64,000 bases of DNA from Tachypleus tridentatus (lineage: Eukaryota > Arthropoda > Merostomata > Xiphosura > Limulidae): NCBI RefSeq assembly GCF_004210375.1, contig NC_134837.1, forward strand, positions 160,187,310 through 160,251,309, in the 5' to 3' direction. Shown here piece by piece: positions 53,327 through 64,000 of this stretch. The position numbers were made by a program, and so were the translations under genes. The number at the start of each line of letters is the position of its first letter. Positions within the stretch are counted from its first letter, which is position 1. Under the pieces are notes generated by a model. That model saw nothing but the letters and a program-made list of their open reading frames with translations, did no database searches and was not told the origin of the DNA.

Positions 53327-53343
53327 AAAATCCATCAGTAAGA

Positions 53344-53568
53344 TTGTTTGTTTTTGATTTTTGCGCAAAGCTGTACGAGGACTATCTGCGCTAGCTGTCT
53401 CTAATTTAGCAGTGTAAGACTAGAGGGAAGGCAGCTAGTCATCACCACCCACCGCCAACTCTTGGGCTACCCTTTTACCAACGAATAGTGGGATTGACCG
53501 TCACATTATAACGCTCCCACGGCTGGGATTACGAGTCGAGTGCCTTAACCACCTGGCCATGTTGGGCC
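53344..53568 (-). mobile_element. SINE-A copy in inverted orientation, B box deleted
   Basis: Full tail (ttgcgcaaagctgt ... actatctgcg) and body, but the segment that holds the B box is deleted between ccacggctg and ggattacgag. It sits tail to tail with the copy at 53097-53326. Confidence 0.88.
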
Positions 53569-54240
53569 ACTACGTCACTGATTGAGGTATTTTATTTGTA
53601 TTTATCGGGTAAAACCGAAAATTAGAAGCACTATATATAAGACTATTTTATTTAAGTAAAATTAAGTAAAAGTATTGTTGTTGTATTTTGAGACTGGGAC
53701 AGTCACATTTTAAATACCCGGTATATATTCTGGACTTTCAAACGTTGGCTTTATTTCTTTAATACACACTTGCAATAATATACACAAGTGTCGTCCTAGT
53801 TTTAATAAATTAAGCCTATGCTTATAAAATTTTCTGGCACGTTATTGTTATTTTGTATACATTCCTCGATAAATTACATTTTCTGCCCTTCCGCTAATAG
53901 TTCGGATCACAACGCCTCATGAAGGCTTTTCTTTCCTCGTGCATAGCTATTCCACCCAATTAATTGAAGTTATTTAACGATTTAACGAAATATTTGTGTG
54001 TTCCTAAGTTTACCCGAGGCGCCAAGTAGTCGGGCCCGTCAGGCCACATCCACCTTTGTTTTCCCTGGAACTTTGAACCACTATGTAAATGGCTTATCCA
54101 AACTATAAGATTATCTGACCCTTGTGTCACAATACACTTACGACATTGCAATCTGGTGCACATCTTGCTATTCACAATCATTAGCCACGCTTTAACCTCA
54201 ACCACTAACCAACAATACCGTAAAATAATGTAATAAATGG

Positions 54241-55100
54241 CGAATCGAACTTAACACTACCAAAACTCAAGCTATCATATTCCTCAGAAAATTCAACATA
54301 TAATTAACAAAATTTAACAAGGTATTTGTGAAATTGAAAGAAACACCATTTGTTTTCAAAAACACTGTTAACTTTTTGTCATCATTTTTGTATAAAATTA
54401 TCCCAGGCCCCACACTCCAAGTCTTCAAAATCGGACAAATAACTCACGCTGCAGAACTCTCGCCGTAAAACTGACTTTTATTAAGTACATTAAAGACTAC
54501 GGGGCTTGGTATGGCCAGGTGGTTGGGGCACTTGACTCATAATATAAGGGTCGCGGGTTCGAATCCCCGTCACAATGTGATAGTCAATCTCACTACTCTT
54601 TGGTAAAAGAGTAGCCCAAGAGTTGGCGTTGGCTGATTATGACTAGTTGACTTCCCTCTAGTCTTTCTGTGATAAATTAGAATAACCCCAGATAGCCCTC
54701 GTGTAGCTTTGCACGAAATTAAAACAAACAAACAAACGGAGACTACGGAGCTGTGATAATGTGTAATATGGTCGAGAACTTCCAACATAAACTCCAGGCA
54801 TTACAAAGGAGCACAATCTGCATAACTCTACTTCGACAATAACACCCCTCTAGATGTTGCATAAACGAAAAAGGCATTTACCCTCAATTAACTTCAGATT
54901 AACGAAACTTGCTATTAAATTTTGCTGCCACTCTGCCAACAGAAACACGCAAACATTACATTTCGCTACCTTAGCAGCCACTCTCTTCTCTTGGCAAAGA
55001 TATACTTTCCTCTGTCAATAAAATCGCCAAAATTCAAAACTAATCCACTAAACATAAAGCATCTGTTAACCTCTATTTGGCTCATATAATCGCTTTTCAG
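54241..55100 (+). pseudogene. LINE reverse transcriptase remnant, split by a SINE
   Basis: Broken frames on both sides of the SINE at 54503-54739 read like the C-terminal part of jockey-type RTs: KTQAIIFLRK before it, then FIKYIKDYGAVI across it, and HKLQALQRSTICI after it. Stops and indels throughout; both limits are uncertain. Confidence 0.5.
54503..54739 (+). mobile_element. SINE-A copy with 9-bp target duplication
   Basis: A box (ggtatggccaggtggtt), B box (gggttcgaatcccc), body, tail cagatagccctcgtgtagct, and a simple-repeat end of aaac units. Flanked by AGACTACGG at 54494-54502 and 54740-54748. Confidence 0.92.
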
Positions 55101-55753
55101 CCTTCCTATTCTAGGTCAAGGAGTTTAGCATAATACGTTAACATCATGGTCACTAGTTAGGATTTAATGTGGCTCCCAACTAATGAAAATGGGGTTTGAC
55201 CCAGGTTTTTTCTGGTGCTCTCTTTCCCTCATATCAAAATCCAATTGGGTATTGTATCGCCAGATCTCCACCCTCTGTAAAAGTTTTCCGTTTGTTACTA
55301 TAGTAACATTCATTTCTTCCTTCGTTGCCTTTACCAACACGTTAAGTGTTTTCTTTATTCAGATCGCGTTGCTTAATTAACCTCACTAGGTTCGGGGCGA
55401 TGGAGGGTTGTTGAGTCATCGAGTAACACTGGAATTTAATTTAAAGATTGTACTTTAAATTATATCACAAAATTTATCTCAATACCTTCAAACTGAAATT
55501 GGAACTCTGAACCAGTAGTACAATGTCATTCACCAGTATGTAGTTCCAACCTCCTTAACATTTTTCACTAGCACTCAGGTATTTAAACAAACTGTGGAAA
55601 GTGAATTTCTATTGAATTTCACACAGTTTACGGATTAACTTCCAGAAAAACCCAAATAAAACTTCACTGAATGAAAATTGTTGTTAATTCCAATTAAACA
55701 TCTGAGCAAATTCTTTGACGGGGCTTTTTTATTGAGTACTTCCACTTTAGAGT

Positions 55754-56032
55754 AGTTTAATTTGCTTGCTTGGTATCAATTTTGCGCAAAGCTACTCGAG
55801 GGCTATCTGTGCTAGCCGTCCCTAATTTAGTTGTGAAATACCAGAGGGAAGGTTACTAGTCATTACCATCAATCACTAACTTTTGGGCTACTCTTTTATC
55901 AACAAATAGTGGGATTGATTGTACATAATAACGCCCCCACGGTTGAAGAAATGAGAATGTATAGTGAGATAGAGATTCGAATCCATTATCCTCAGATTGA
56001 TTGCGAGTCAATCACCTGGTCATGCCGGTACT
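55754..56032 (-). mobile_element. SINE-A copy with target duplication
   Basis: All SINE-A blocks are present in reverse, though the head is degraded. Flanked by CTTTAGAGT at 55745-55753 and 56033-56041. Confidence 0.88.
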
Positions 56033-56643
56033 CTTTAGAGTGGAAAGGCCGTTCCCGCGAAAGAGTGCAAATAAGCAAAAAACGTAACGCCTCTTTTACG
56101 CAAGTTTAATATGCCATTACACAGTTACACCGAGTTCAAGCTTTTCACATACCATACCTGTACGACGTACGGTTCATAAGATACAGGAATATTTGTAGTA
56201 CGGCATGTTTAGTTGTACAATGAGCACTTTGTTATTTCCCGTTTTAATTAAATAACATGCAGCTATTTGTATGACTTACGCACGTGTATGTTGAACATAC
56301 AAGTATTTCAGAATTATGAATTTTGATAACTGGCGTTCATAGACTGGGTGGGTGTCTTTCCTTTGATCGGTAATTCAAAGTTAGGAACTAGAGCGGATAG
56401 CTTTAGCAACTTTGCCATAAATACAAAATACAGTTATTCTTAAATATTTATATAACTTGTAAAAAACGTATACATTTCTTGAACAAACGAAACTGGGGCT
56501 TGAGAATGTTAATGTTTGTTTTTAATGGTAAGTGTTCAGTGCATTGGTCTTTCCCGAAGTAAATCATTATAGAAAGATTGGAAGTCCAAGTTATTATTTC
56601 TAACTTAATTTTATTATTATGTGTCGAAATTACTGTAATAACT

Positions 56644-56920
56644 GTGGTTTGGTTTGTTTTGAATCTCGCATGAAGTTATACGAGGGTTCTCTGTGTTAGC
56701 CGTCCCTAATTTTGCAGTGTAATACTAGAGGGAAGGCAGCTAGTCATCACCACCCGCCCACAGCTCTTGAACTACTCTTTTACCAAAATAGTGGGATTGA
56801 CCGTCACATTATAACGCCCCCACGGCTGAAAGGGCGAGCATGTTTGGTGTGAAGGAGGTTCGAACCCGCGACCCTCAGATTACGAATCGATAGTCTTAAC
56901 CACCTGGCCATGCGAGGCCC
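56644..56920 (-). mobile_element. SINE-A copy with target duplication
   Basis: Complete copy: tail, body, B box (ggttcgaacccgcg on the + strand) and the head ending gcgaggccc. Flanked by AATAACT at 56637-56643 and 56921-56927. Confidence 0.9.
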
Positions 56921-56927
56921 AATAACT

Positions 56928-58785
56928 ATAGATGTACCAGTATGAACTCAAAACATTTTCACGTTGAATGTTTAGTGTTTAACTTAAGCCTTTTCCTTTT
57001 TAATTTCTTGACTGGTTTCTTTATAGCTCTTTCGTATGGTGGCGTAATAGTAACATCACTTTTATAAATGATCAGAGTGCTAGTTGTTTTTGGGGACAAA
57101 TAATGATTTACCTGTTTAATATTTGCGGTAATATGGTACATGCTGCTTAATGAATAAATCATGTGATTTATCTTCACTCTTCAGTGGACGTCTGGACTAA
57201 TACCTATATACAAAATAATCACTGGCTTCAGAATTACTCCGGGTTAAGATGGTATATTTTATATTTCTTGACAGCAATGTAATGAACGTTAGTATGGAGT
57301 AAACTGTTTGAAAGCTATTAAGAGTTTGAGAAACTAATGAGAATATTCAGAGTTTAGATGAATATATTTATGAAAAAGAAGAGAAAATCAGTTCAGTAAA
57401 ATGAAAAGACTTTTAAAAGCAACATAATTTTATAGTTCATTTTAATTGAAATTTTATTGACTCTTTTAAGGCAACTTATTCCGCTTATTGGTAGAAATTA
57501 ATGGATTAATATTCTAAAGTTTACAAATGTAATTGTTAATATTTTTTGCTAACATATTTCAATCACAGTATCAACACATCTACAGTGCTGTCCAAGACTT
57601 TGTTTTGAATATTATTTCATGAACAGATTGGAAAACCAAGACTTAAATGCTATTTATAGTATATGTATGTATATTTTTACTTTATATTCAGTAGAAGGAA
57701 GTTTTGAGAAAGCTACTTTCTTTAGAGTGCATTCTTTTAGAAATTAGATTTATCACTAAAGCGCATTTTTTCTCCACATTGTAATCGACATTTTAATAAT
57801 AGATAACATTTAATGAATATTATATGGAAATTCAAGGAAGACGAAATCACACATTTTTACGCAACTGATACCTACCTAAAAAGAAAAAAACAACAGATAT
57901 TTGGAATGATTTTTCTATTATAAATGAATAAAGTAAATGAATTTTACTTTAATAACGTATCCCAGTTTTAAATACTTCCAACTTGTAACCACTACATAAC
58001 TGCTCTTATCTTTTCTCAAACGTTCGAAGATAGCACTAAAATAATATATTTAACACCTCTAACAGCTTTAGAAGGAGTGGGTGCTTTTTCTTTCTTCGAA
58101 GCGTTGGGAAATGAGACTAACCACTGGTCAGAATGTTTGTGTGTTTAAGTCATGACCTTCACTTTAGTGTGAATGAATAAACCACCAAGGGCTACGTTTG
58201 ACCAGACTCCACTAAGGTTAGATTTGTTGAATATATTTGGGGTTGGAAAGGTTATAAACCTTTTGACATTCATACTAACATAGTGATAATTGTTTCATTG
58301 CTGTATATTAGCCCAACAAAATATAGTGAAAAATGAGTTAAATATTGTAATAACGAGCTTCTGTAATACAACAGGTCTATTGTAACACAAACAGGTAGTG
58401 AAAATGACTACAATTGTTTTTAGTGCTATAACTCATAAATTAAGTTTATGGTGCTGAGTAGTGTATTTCGTTAGAGATTGTTAATGAGCATCATCACGAG
58501 TGAACAAATAATATTTTCTTTTATTTAGTACTATTTCCAAAACACTACATCAGAAAGTGTCGGGATGCAAAACAATTACATGCACATTGGCATTCCAAAT
58601 GAAGTTTTCTGGGAATTTATATTTTATAAATTTGTGATGAACTTTCTCCAAAAAGATACAAAATTATCTGAACCAAATATACAGCTTAGTTATTGTTTCT
58701 AGCAATATTAGTTTGACTTTGTTGAAATTACTTCCAAAACTTTTACATAATCGTACTATTATTAAGTAATAATAAATATGGAGAC
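56928..58785. other. Intergenic, nothing recognised
   Basis: AT-rich. A lysine-rich short ORF at 56959-57177 (-) has no family resemblance and no splice context I can defend. Confidence 0.5.
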
Positions 58786-59062
58786 GTTTGTTTGTTTGTT
58801 TTGGAATTTCGCACAAAGCTACTCGAGGGCTATCTGCGCTAGCCGTCCCTAATTTAGCAGTGTAAGACTCGAGGGAAGGCAGCTAGTCATCACCACCCAC
58901 CGCCAACTCTTGGGCTACTCTTGTACCAACGAATAGTGGGATTTACCGTCATATTATACACCCCACGGCTGGAAGGGCGAGCATGTTTAGCGCGACGCGG
59001 GCGCAAACCCGCGACCCTCGGATTACGAGTCGCACGCCTTACGCACTTGGCCATGCCAGGCC
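58786..59062 (-). mobile_element. SINE-A copy, the cleanest in the window
   Basis: In reverse: a GTTT repeat, tail cgcacaaagctactcgaggg, body, B box region, anticodon-like loop, and head ending ggccatgccaggcc. Flanks aaatatggagac and aaatctggagac look like a 12-bp duplication with one mismatch. Confidence 0.92.
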
Positions 59063-59323
59063 TGAAATCTGGAGACATGACAGTAGCTCCAAACAAGTGA
59101 GAAAAGTGAATTACTATGATGGTATAAATATTCAGCTTCGGGGGTTCGCCCAAATCTGAGGTATTACCACAGTTGTTGTAATGCCAATTTTCCTATGTCC
59201 CTGAAAAAAAACACACTAAACACTCTGACATCGCATAGAAAAAGGCAGTTGACTGTTTGTCATAGATTCAAAAATAATAAGTCAAAACGCGTTTAAATTA
59301 TTGATCTTATAACGGGGGAGGTG

Positions 59324-59437
59324 TGTGTGTTTTTCTTATACCAAAGCCACATCTGGTGAGCCCACCGAGTGGAATCGAATCCCTGATTTTAGGATTGTAA
59401 ATCCGTAGACTTACCGCTGTACAAACGTGGGGCTACT
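59324..59437 (-). mobile_element. SINE-C (tRNA-derived) copy
   Basis: The - strand has an A-box-like tacagcggtaagtctacgg and a B box gggattcgattccac, then a short body ending gatgtggctttggtataag. Best-preserved member of the family seen at 12653-12766. Confidence 0.78.
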
Positions 59438-60629
59438 AGAGTAGATACTAAATAAGTAACCACCTTTTACAGATCAGCTTCAATTGTCGGAAATGATTAA
59501 TTTCGACACTTTAGGAAGTACTGAAGTTATGTATTGCTAAAATCTGTTTTTCGTTTTTATCCACCCCCTAAAATAAAAAGGTAGTTGCACTATCTATTGA
59601 CTTTTTATTTGTCGAAAATCATATGGGGCTCATTACTCGATTCCCTCAAGCGTACAGTCTGTATGCTTGTAGTAATGATAATAGTAGCTGATCCCTTACA
59701 TCTACGATCTTCAGTTCTTTTTTGGGATTCTAGTATATTTAGGTTAACGTACAAATAAACGTGAGTAACTAGTGGAGTGTAAAATCATGATAAGTATGTG
59801 ACTGTGTGGTTCACAATTTTTTGATGAATTTGTTGGAGAAGCAATAGTCAAATGTTGGAGAATCACTGAATTTACTGAAAACCACATCAGCAGAAACTAT
59901 TTAACTATATATCATGAAACTGGACTATGATATTAAAAGCGAATAACAGTGTGGTATCTTAAGAACGTATTTAATCAAACGTTTATACTCTAACCATAAC
60001 ATCACTAAATATTTGATTTGAATCAAACCAAACATAGAAACTATTCTGAGCCATTTATTTATGGATATGCATTCAATGGATTATATATCTGGGAAGTTAT
60101 GGAAAAGAAGACATGTTGATATGCCTGACCCTTGCAAGGTGCATTGAAAGGTCATTACCCTGGAACAAGTTCTTCAAGCAGTGCGTCTTTTGAAAAGTTG
60201 TTCTCAATTTATATCCATCACTTCTTTTCATTTAAATATATTATGCACAACGGGTTATCTGGGCTGAGCTTACCATAGGGATATAACTACAAATTTTAGC
60301 ATTGTTAGTCATCCTTCTTATCACTGAGTGACGAGAAGGGGATAATAAAGTTTCAGTAAACCTTTCCTCGAAAGGAAAGCAGAACTTTAAATAGTAAACT
60401 TTTATATTTTAGTATATAATTCTAAGAACTGATGATTGAAAGTAACTGAGAGTATACTACAATATATTAACCACACTTCATCTACCATTTCCATTGCGAC
60501 GAGTCTTTCCACTAATATCATGTTTCATTTAAGTCATTTACAAACCAGAATATTACTAAATTTTTTTAAAAACTTTGTAAGAAATAAGAGCTTAGTACAT
60601 TGAAATGTGAACAAAAGGCTCTGCTTCTC
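59438..60629. other. Intergenic, nothing recognised
   Basis: AT-rich sequence without ORFs or repeats that I can name. Confidence 0.55.
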
Positions 60630-60752
60630 CCCCAGTGGCACAGCGGTATGTTTGCGTACTTACAACGCTAGAAACCTTGTTTCAATACCCGTGGTGGGCA
60701 GAGTATAGATAGCCCATTGTGCAACTTTGCGTTTAATTACAAGTAAAACAAG
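60630..60752 (+). mobile_element. SINE-B (tRNA-derived) copy
   Basis: A box (agtggcacagcggtatg), B-box-like gtttcaatacc, body ggtgggcagag, tail agatagcccattgtgcaact followed by ttgcgtttaatt. Matches 52675-52801. Confidence 0.82.
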
Positions 60753-60960
60753 AAAAAGGTCTAATATTTTAAATTCAGAATCTCAATAAGAATTCATGAC
60801 TTTGCATTTCTTAACATGTAGAAATGAATTCAAATATTTCTGGTTGAAATATGTAGACTGAAAATATTAATACGAGTAAGGAATATTTCTTTTCAGTCTT
60901 AGATGTCTTAAATATCGTAAGAAGCTAAATCCGTTCCTTACTTTGCATTCCTAATTAACT

Positions 60961-61015
60961 ATTGGCTCTTTCTTCACGTGATCGAAATTACCGAGTCTTA
61001 CTGGGCGCCATTTTG
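60961..61015 (+). promoter_or_regulatory. Candidate promoter: inverted CCAAT, E-box, YY1-like site
   Basis: Within 55 bases: ATTGGC (60961-60966, inverted CCAAT), the palindrome TCACGTGA (60974-60981, E-box/M-box of the MITF-TFE and USF type), and GCCATTTTG (61007-61015, YY1-like). They stand just before a probable first exon with a strong donor and are CpG-bearing in an AT-rich setting. No TATA box. Confidence 0.45.
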
Positions 61016-61153
61016 AACCGGCAAAAATAAGCAAGTAAATCGTTGGGTCCCTTTATTAAAGTGCAAGTGTGGTGATTAAGCAGAAAGTGGCAAAGTGTTC
61101 ATACCAATTCGAGAACTGTATTGTAGCTGGCTGTGTTCTAAAGAGTTAGAAAG
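61000..61153 (+). other. Probable untranslated first exon of an unidentified gene
   Basis: A stretch of more balanced composition that contains no ATG and ends in a perfect donor, aaag|gtaagta (61150-61160). This fits a 5'UTR exon that splices to the signal-peptide exon at 63924 or 63941. The left limit is approximate. Confidence 0.5.
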
Positions 61154-63923
61154 GTAAGTACTATGAGATTCAATGACAGAAATTACAGAATTTCGATCTG
61201 TAATTATATTTTGTCAAACTTTTGTGATAGAAAGCTGTATTCTGTCTTTCCCAATGTTCTCATATGAACATGATTTTCAACTGAAATTTGAAAGTCTTGT
61301 ATGATTATTTCATACTAGTGTTTATACAGTGTTATTGGTTAAAGCTATTCGCAGATCAAATTTGCAACGATATTAACATTTAAATTGTGAGGGAAAAAAA
61401 ATCCTGTTTTATTAAACCGCCTCTTTGTTACATATATTTTCCAAAGTTATGAAGTTTATTATTAAATCACATCAGCAAATGATGTTTACAAAATGTATGT
61501 TTATATAATTATAACTTATGCTTTCTCTCTTAGATACTTAGTAACACAACTGCAAGTTTAATTTACGAATATCGGAATATAATGTAGTAATTTATGTTCG
61601 AAGAATGTTTAACATATATATATCTATATGAGTGGGCATATCCTTATATACATACATACATATATATTAACATAGACCCACATACATACCTGTTTGCATA
61701 TGTGTGTATAAACACATAAAACTGTTACATTGATTGCTTAACTAAGTCCTAAGGCATGGTTACGATGTTAATGTAGTCAGAGAGAGAAGGACTAGGTTGT
61801 TGACCTAATTATACAAAGATTAAATGTTACAAAATCAACAGTGAAAGGCAATACTAAATCAGAAATCTAGAGTGAAATGTTAATTTTGATGGAGGTATGA
61901 CTATTTATCCATAAAGAAAAAAACAACAAACAAACGATATACAGTTATTTTGAAATAATTATTGTATTTGTATTCAAATAGCGATTAGGCTATTGGATTT
62001 CTCATTTTGTGATTCATTTAATTTTGGATCCTATGTAAGTTTTTTGTAAATCTAAAGGAACTAAAAGTAGGCTATTTTCAGTTTCCCTATTTTCTTAATA
62101 TTAATCACTACAGTAAGTAGTAAGAAGAGACAAGTTTCTTCTTAACAGTCTTATTGAATTAAAATGAATTCAAACGAACTGTAATTATACCTGAATTCGC
62201 TACTCAAATGTAAAGCGACAAAAGTTTCTGGATTATGCAAGATCAAGCAAATCTCTGAGAATGTCAGACAGTGACAGTGTCATAAAGGTGAATATTTGAA
62301 GGAAAGGCCAGTGTTGTAAATTGCAATAAGACTGTTATTTTAAAATTCATCTGATTTCATAAATTATTACCAGTGTATTTTTAATCTTCGAGAAAAGAGA
62401 CGCTTAATAGGATCAGAAATCGTTTACCGAAGCCTGCCAAAAGAAATAGATAAACTTATAAAAATAAAAAGTTTATAATACATATAATGCTTGATACTGT
62501 AAATAGTATTTAAATAGTAAGCTTCACAACAGACTAACAGTATTCTTCTTACTGTGGGTGTCGAAACCATAAACTTTCTACAGCGTCACAGGGGGACCAT
62601 TGTTAGGTTTTTGATATTTTCAACCTGAACCGAACCTTATGTGACACGTGCTGAACGTTTAAGTCAGAACATAACCATTATTTAATTTAGAACTGCTGTC
62701 TAGTGAAAGGATAAAATGCAATAGGATCACTTACTACCCTTCAGGGTTATAACGATTTCATAGCTAAAAGTGAGGAGCGCGTTCAACAGCATATCGCGGT
62801 TCCAACCTCTCACCTTCTGTTTCACACCCAGACACACTAACTACTCGACCATGCCCAGCTGAATATTTACTAGTTACAAGCAACTTTAGTTGAATTAAAA
62901 TATAGTGTTTTGTAATGTCCTAAATAATTACACGTTTTGTCCTGCGAGTAAAATACAAAACTCTTCAGAAGGTTGGTGTTGGTGTATTGATTGTTTGCTG
63001 GGAATTTAAGTTTGTACCATGTTTTTTTATGTTTCACTATGTCTTCGATTCTTATAAATACGGTCTTTTAGTTCTTATTGTATAAAACTTCATTCTTGTA
63101 TGCTTTTGTACGTCCTACTAATTTAAAATACTTTATAACAGATTAACACTGAGAGATTTTTATCAGATGGTCCCAAATAATACGTTTAATTAAGAAAATA
63201 TATTTTATTAAAATAAAGTATAACGTTGGGAAGGTAAAATACTGTAAGTAATTCAATTAGAACTTATAACAGAAAATGGACCTTATTTTTTGGAAAAGAA
63301 TTTATAGAAGAAAACACTGAAGTAGTTATGTATGTTCTATAAGACTATATACTTTTCAAAACAGTCTTAAGTGAGATAGAATCCAACAACGTTGACGAGT
63401 ATTTGAAGCATGAAAAATAATTGTTAACCAGGCCTACAACCAATAAATGATAATGTACCGTTACTAACAATTCTTAGCACTTAAAATCGTACAGTTGGCT
63501 AACCATCATTATTGGGTACGAAAATTAATAGAGCAAGATGTTTTGGAAAGAAAAGAAACAAGAATTCCTGTTAAAAGTCGCATGAACCAAAGTATTTAGT
63601 TTATTTATATATGAAATATTTCTAGTTATCAACTTATAATCTAATTGCAGATATAAAGCTTCAAATACTATTATCAAATTATGGTTAACTAATAGGCTTA
63701 ACTCTCAATTAAATGATATCAAATTGTATAGGTAGATTTGTAACTTGTGCTTGAATTACTAGATTTAAACTGACTCGTTAAGCAGTGTTCAAAGCACATT
63801 TTTTTTAGATGATAAATAATTGACTGTTTGTTCAGATCATTATTGCAAGTTGCGAACAACCAAATGCACTTTTTTTCACTACTGAGTTAATAGAAACTTT
63901 AAACACTGAATGTTTATCTACAG
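61154..63923 (+). other. Probable first intron of the unidentified gene
   Basis: AT-rich, with an AT/TA/ACAT microsatellite at about 61612-61690 and a degenerate tRNA-like SINE head at 62776-62862. No coding signal. Confidence 0.4.
62776..62862 (-). mobile_element. Degenerate tRNA-derived SINE head
   Basis: The - strand reads tgggcatggtcgagtagtta, then a B-box-like gaggttggaacc. It resembles the SINE-A head but has diverged and lacks the body and tail. Confidence 0.45.
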
Positions 63924-63943
63924 GTCCTGCATTTTTGCAGATT

Positions 63944-64000
63944 ATGTTGTCGTTACTACTTCTGGGCTGGTTTGTGACAGTGGCAAATACACAAGGTAGT
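63944..64000 (+). CDS. N-terminus of an unidentified secreted or membrane protein, cut by the window end
   Basis: An ATG at 63944 follows two possible acceptors (tttatctacag ending 63923, and catttttgcag ending 63940). It encodes MLSLLLLGWFVTVANTQ, a short hydrophobic run ending in small and polar residues, typical of a signal peptide. The next bases are G|gtagt, so the exon may end at 63995 or the frame may run on; the window stops before this can be decided. With the probable untranslated exon at 61000-61153 this looks like the 5' end of a gene transcribed rightward, divergent from eRF3. The product cannot be named. Confidence 0.6.
   Translation, partial: MLSLLLLGWFVTVANTQGS

Overview
This is a eukaryotic genomic window: AT-rich, intron-rich and loaded with transposon remains. 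It is most likely from a chelicerate, probably a horseshoe crab. That guess rests on my recognition of the dominant tRNA-derived SINE (called SINE-A here) and on the LINE content. The host genes themselves are conserved across animals and are not diagnostic.

Host genes. (1) The last three coding exons of the mitochondrial acyl carrier protein gene (NDUFAB1) lie on the + strand at 4504-6115, with a poly(A) signal near 6585. The 5' exon lies upstream of the window. (2) A complete gene for translation release factor eRF3 (GSPT1) lies on the - strand, with its start codon at 52152 and its stop at 7259. I could place 15 coding exons whose splice phases all agree. They sum to 1698 nt, or 565 residues, and carry a PAM2 motif, all five GTPase motifs and the C-terminal eRF1-binding segment. 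NDUFAB1 and eRF3 are tail to tail, with 3' ends only tens of bases apart. (3) At the right edge, a probable untranslated first exon (about 61000-61153, +) and the start of a coding exon with a signal peptide (63944 onward, +) mark the beginning of a third gene that I cannot identify.

Mobile DNA, mostly in eRF3 introns and in the 8.8 kb between eRF3 and the third gene. Intron 7 holds a three-level nest: a SINE-A split by a second SINE-A and by a 2.9 kb hAT transposon with 8-bp target duplications, and the hAT element itself carries a pogo/Tigger-like end. Intron 6 holds a dead Tc1-like transposase. Intron 1 holds a decayed CR1-like LINE (+) interrupted by a 6.3 kb LINE (-) with ORF1 (zinc knuckles) and ORF2 (endonuclease, reverse transcriptase, RNase H), flanked by a TCCACT duplication. 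The eRF3 to third-gene interval is packed with SINEs, several with clear target duplications, including one tail-to-tail inverted pair. Three copies of a longer AT-rich repeat ending in CCCTTTC next to TTAA lie in introns 13, 7 and 2.

The most interesting pattern is that the 3' end of the 6.3 kb LINE closely matches the 3' tail of SINE-A, and more weakly the tails of two other tRNA-derived SINE families. This is the signature of SINEs that borrow a LINE's reverse transcriptase. There are no prokaryotic features, no CRISPR arrays and no intact transposon ORFs.
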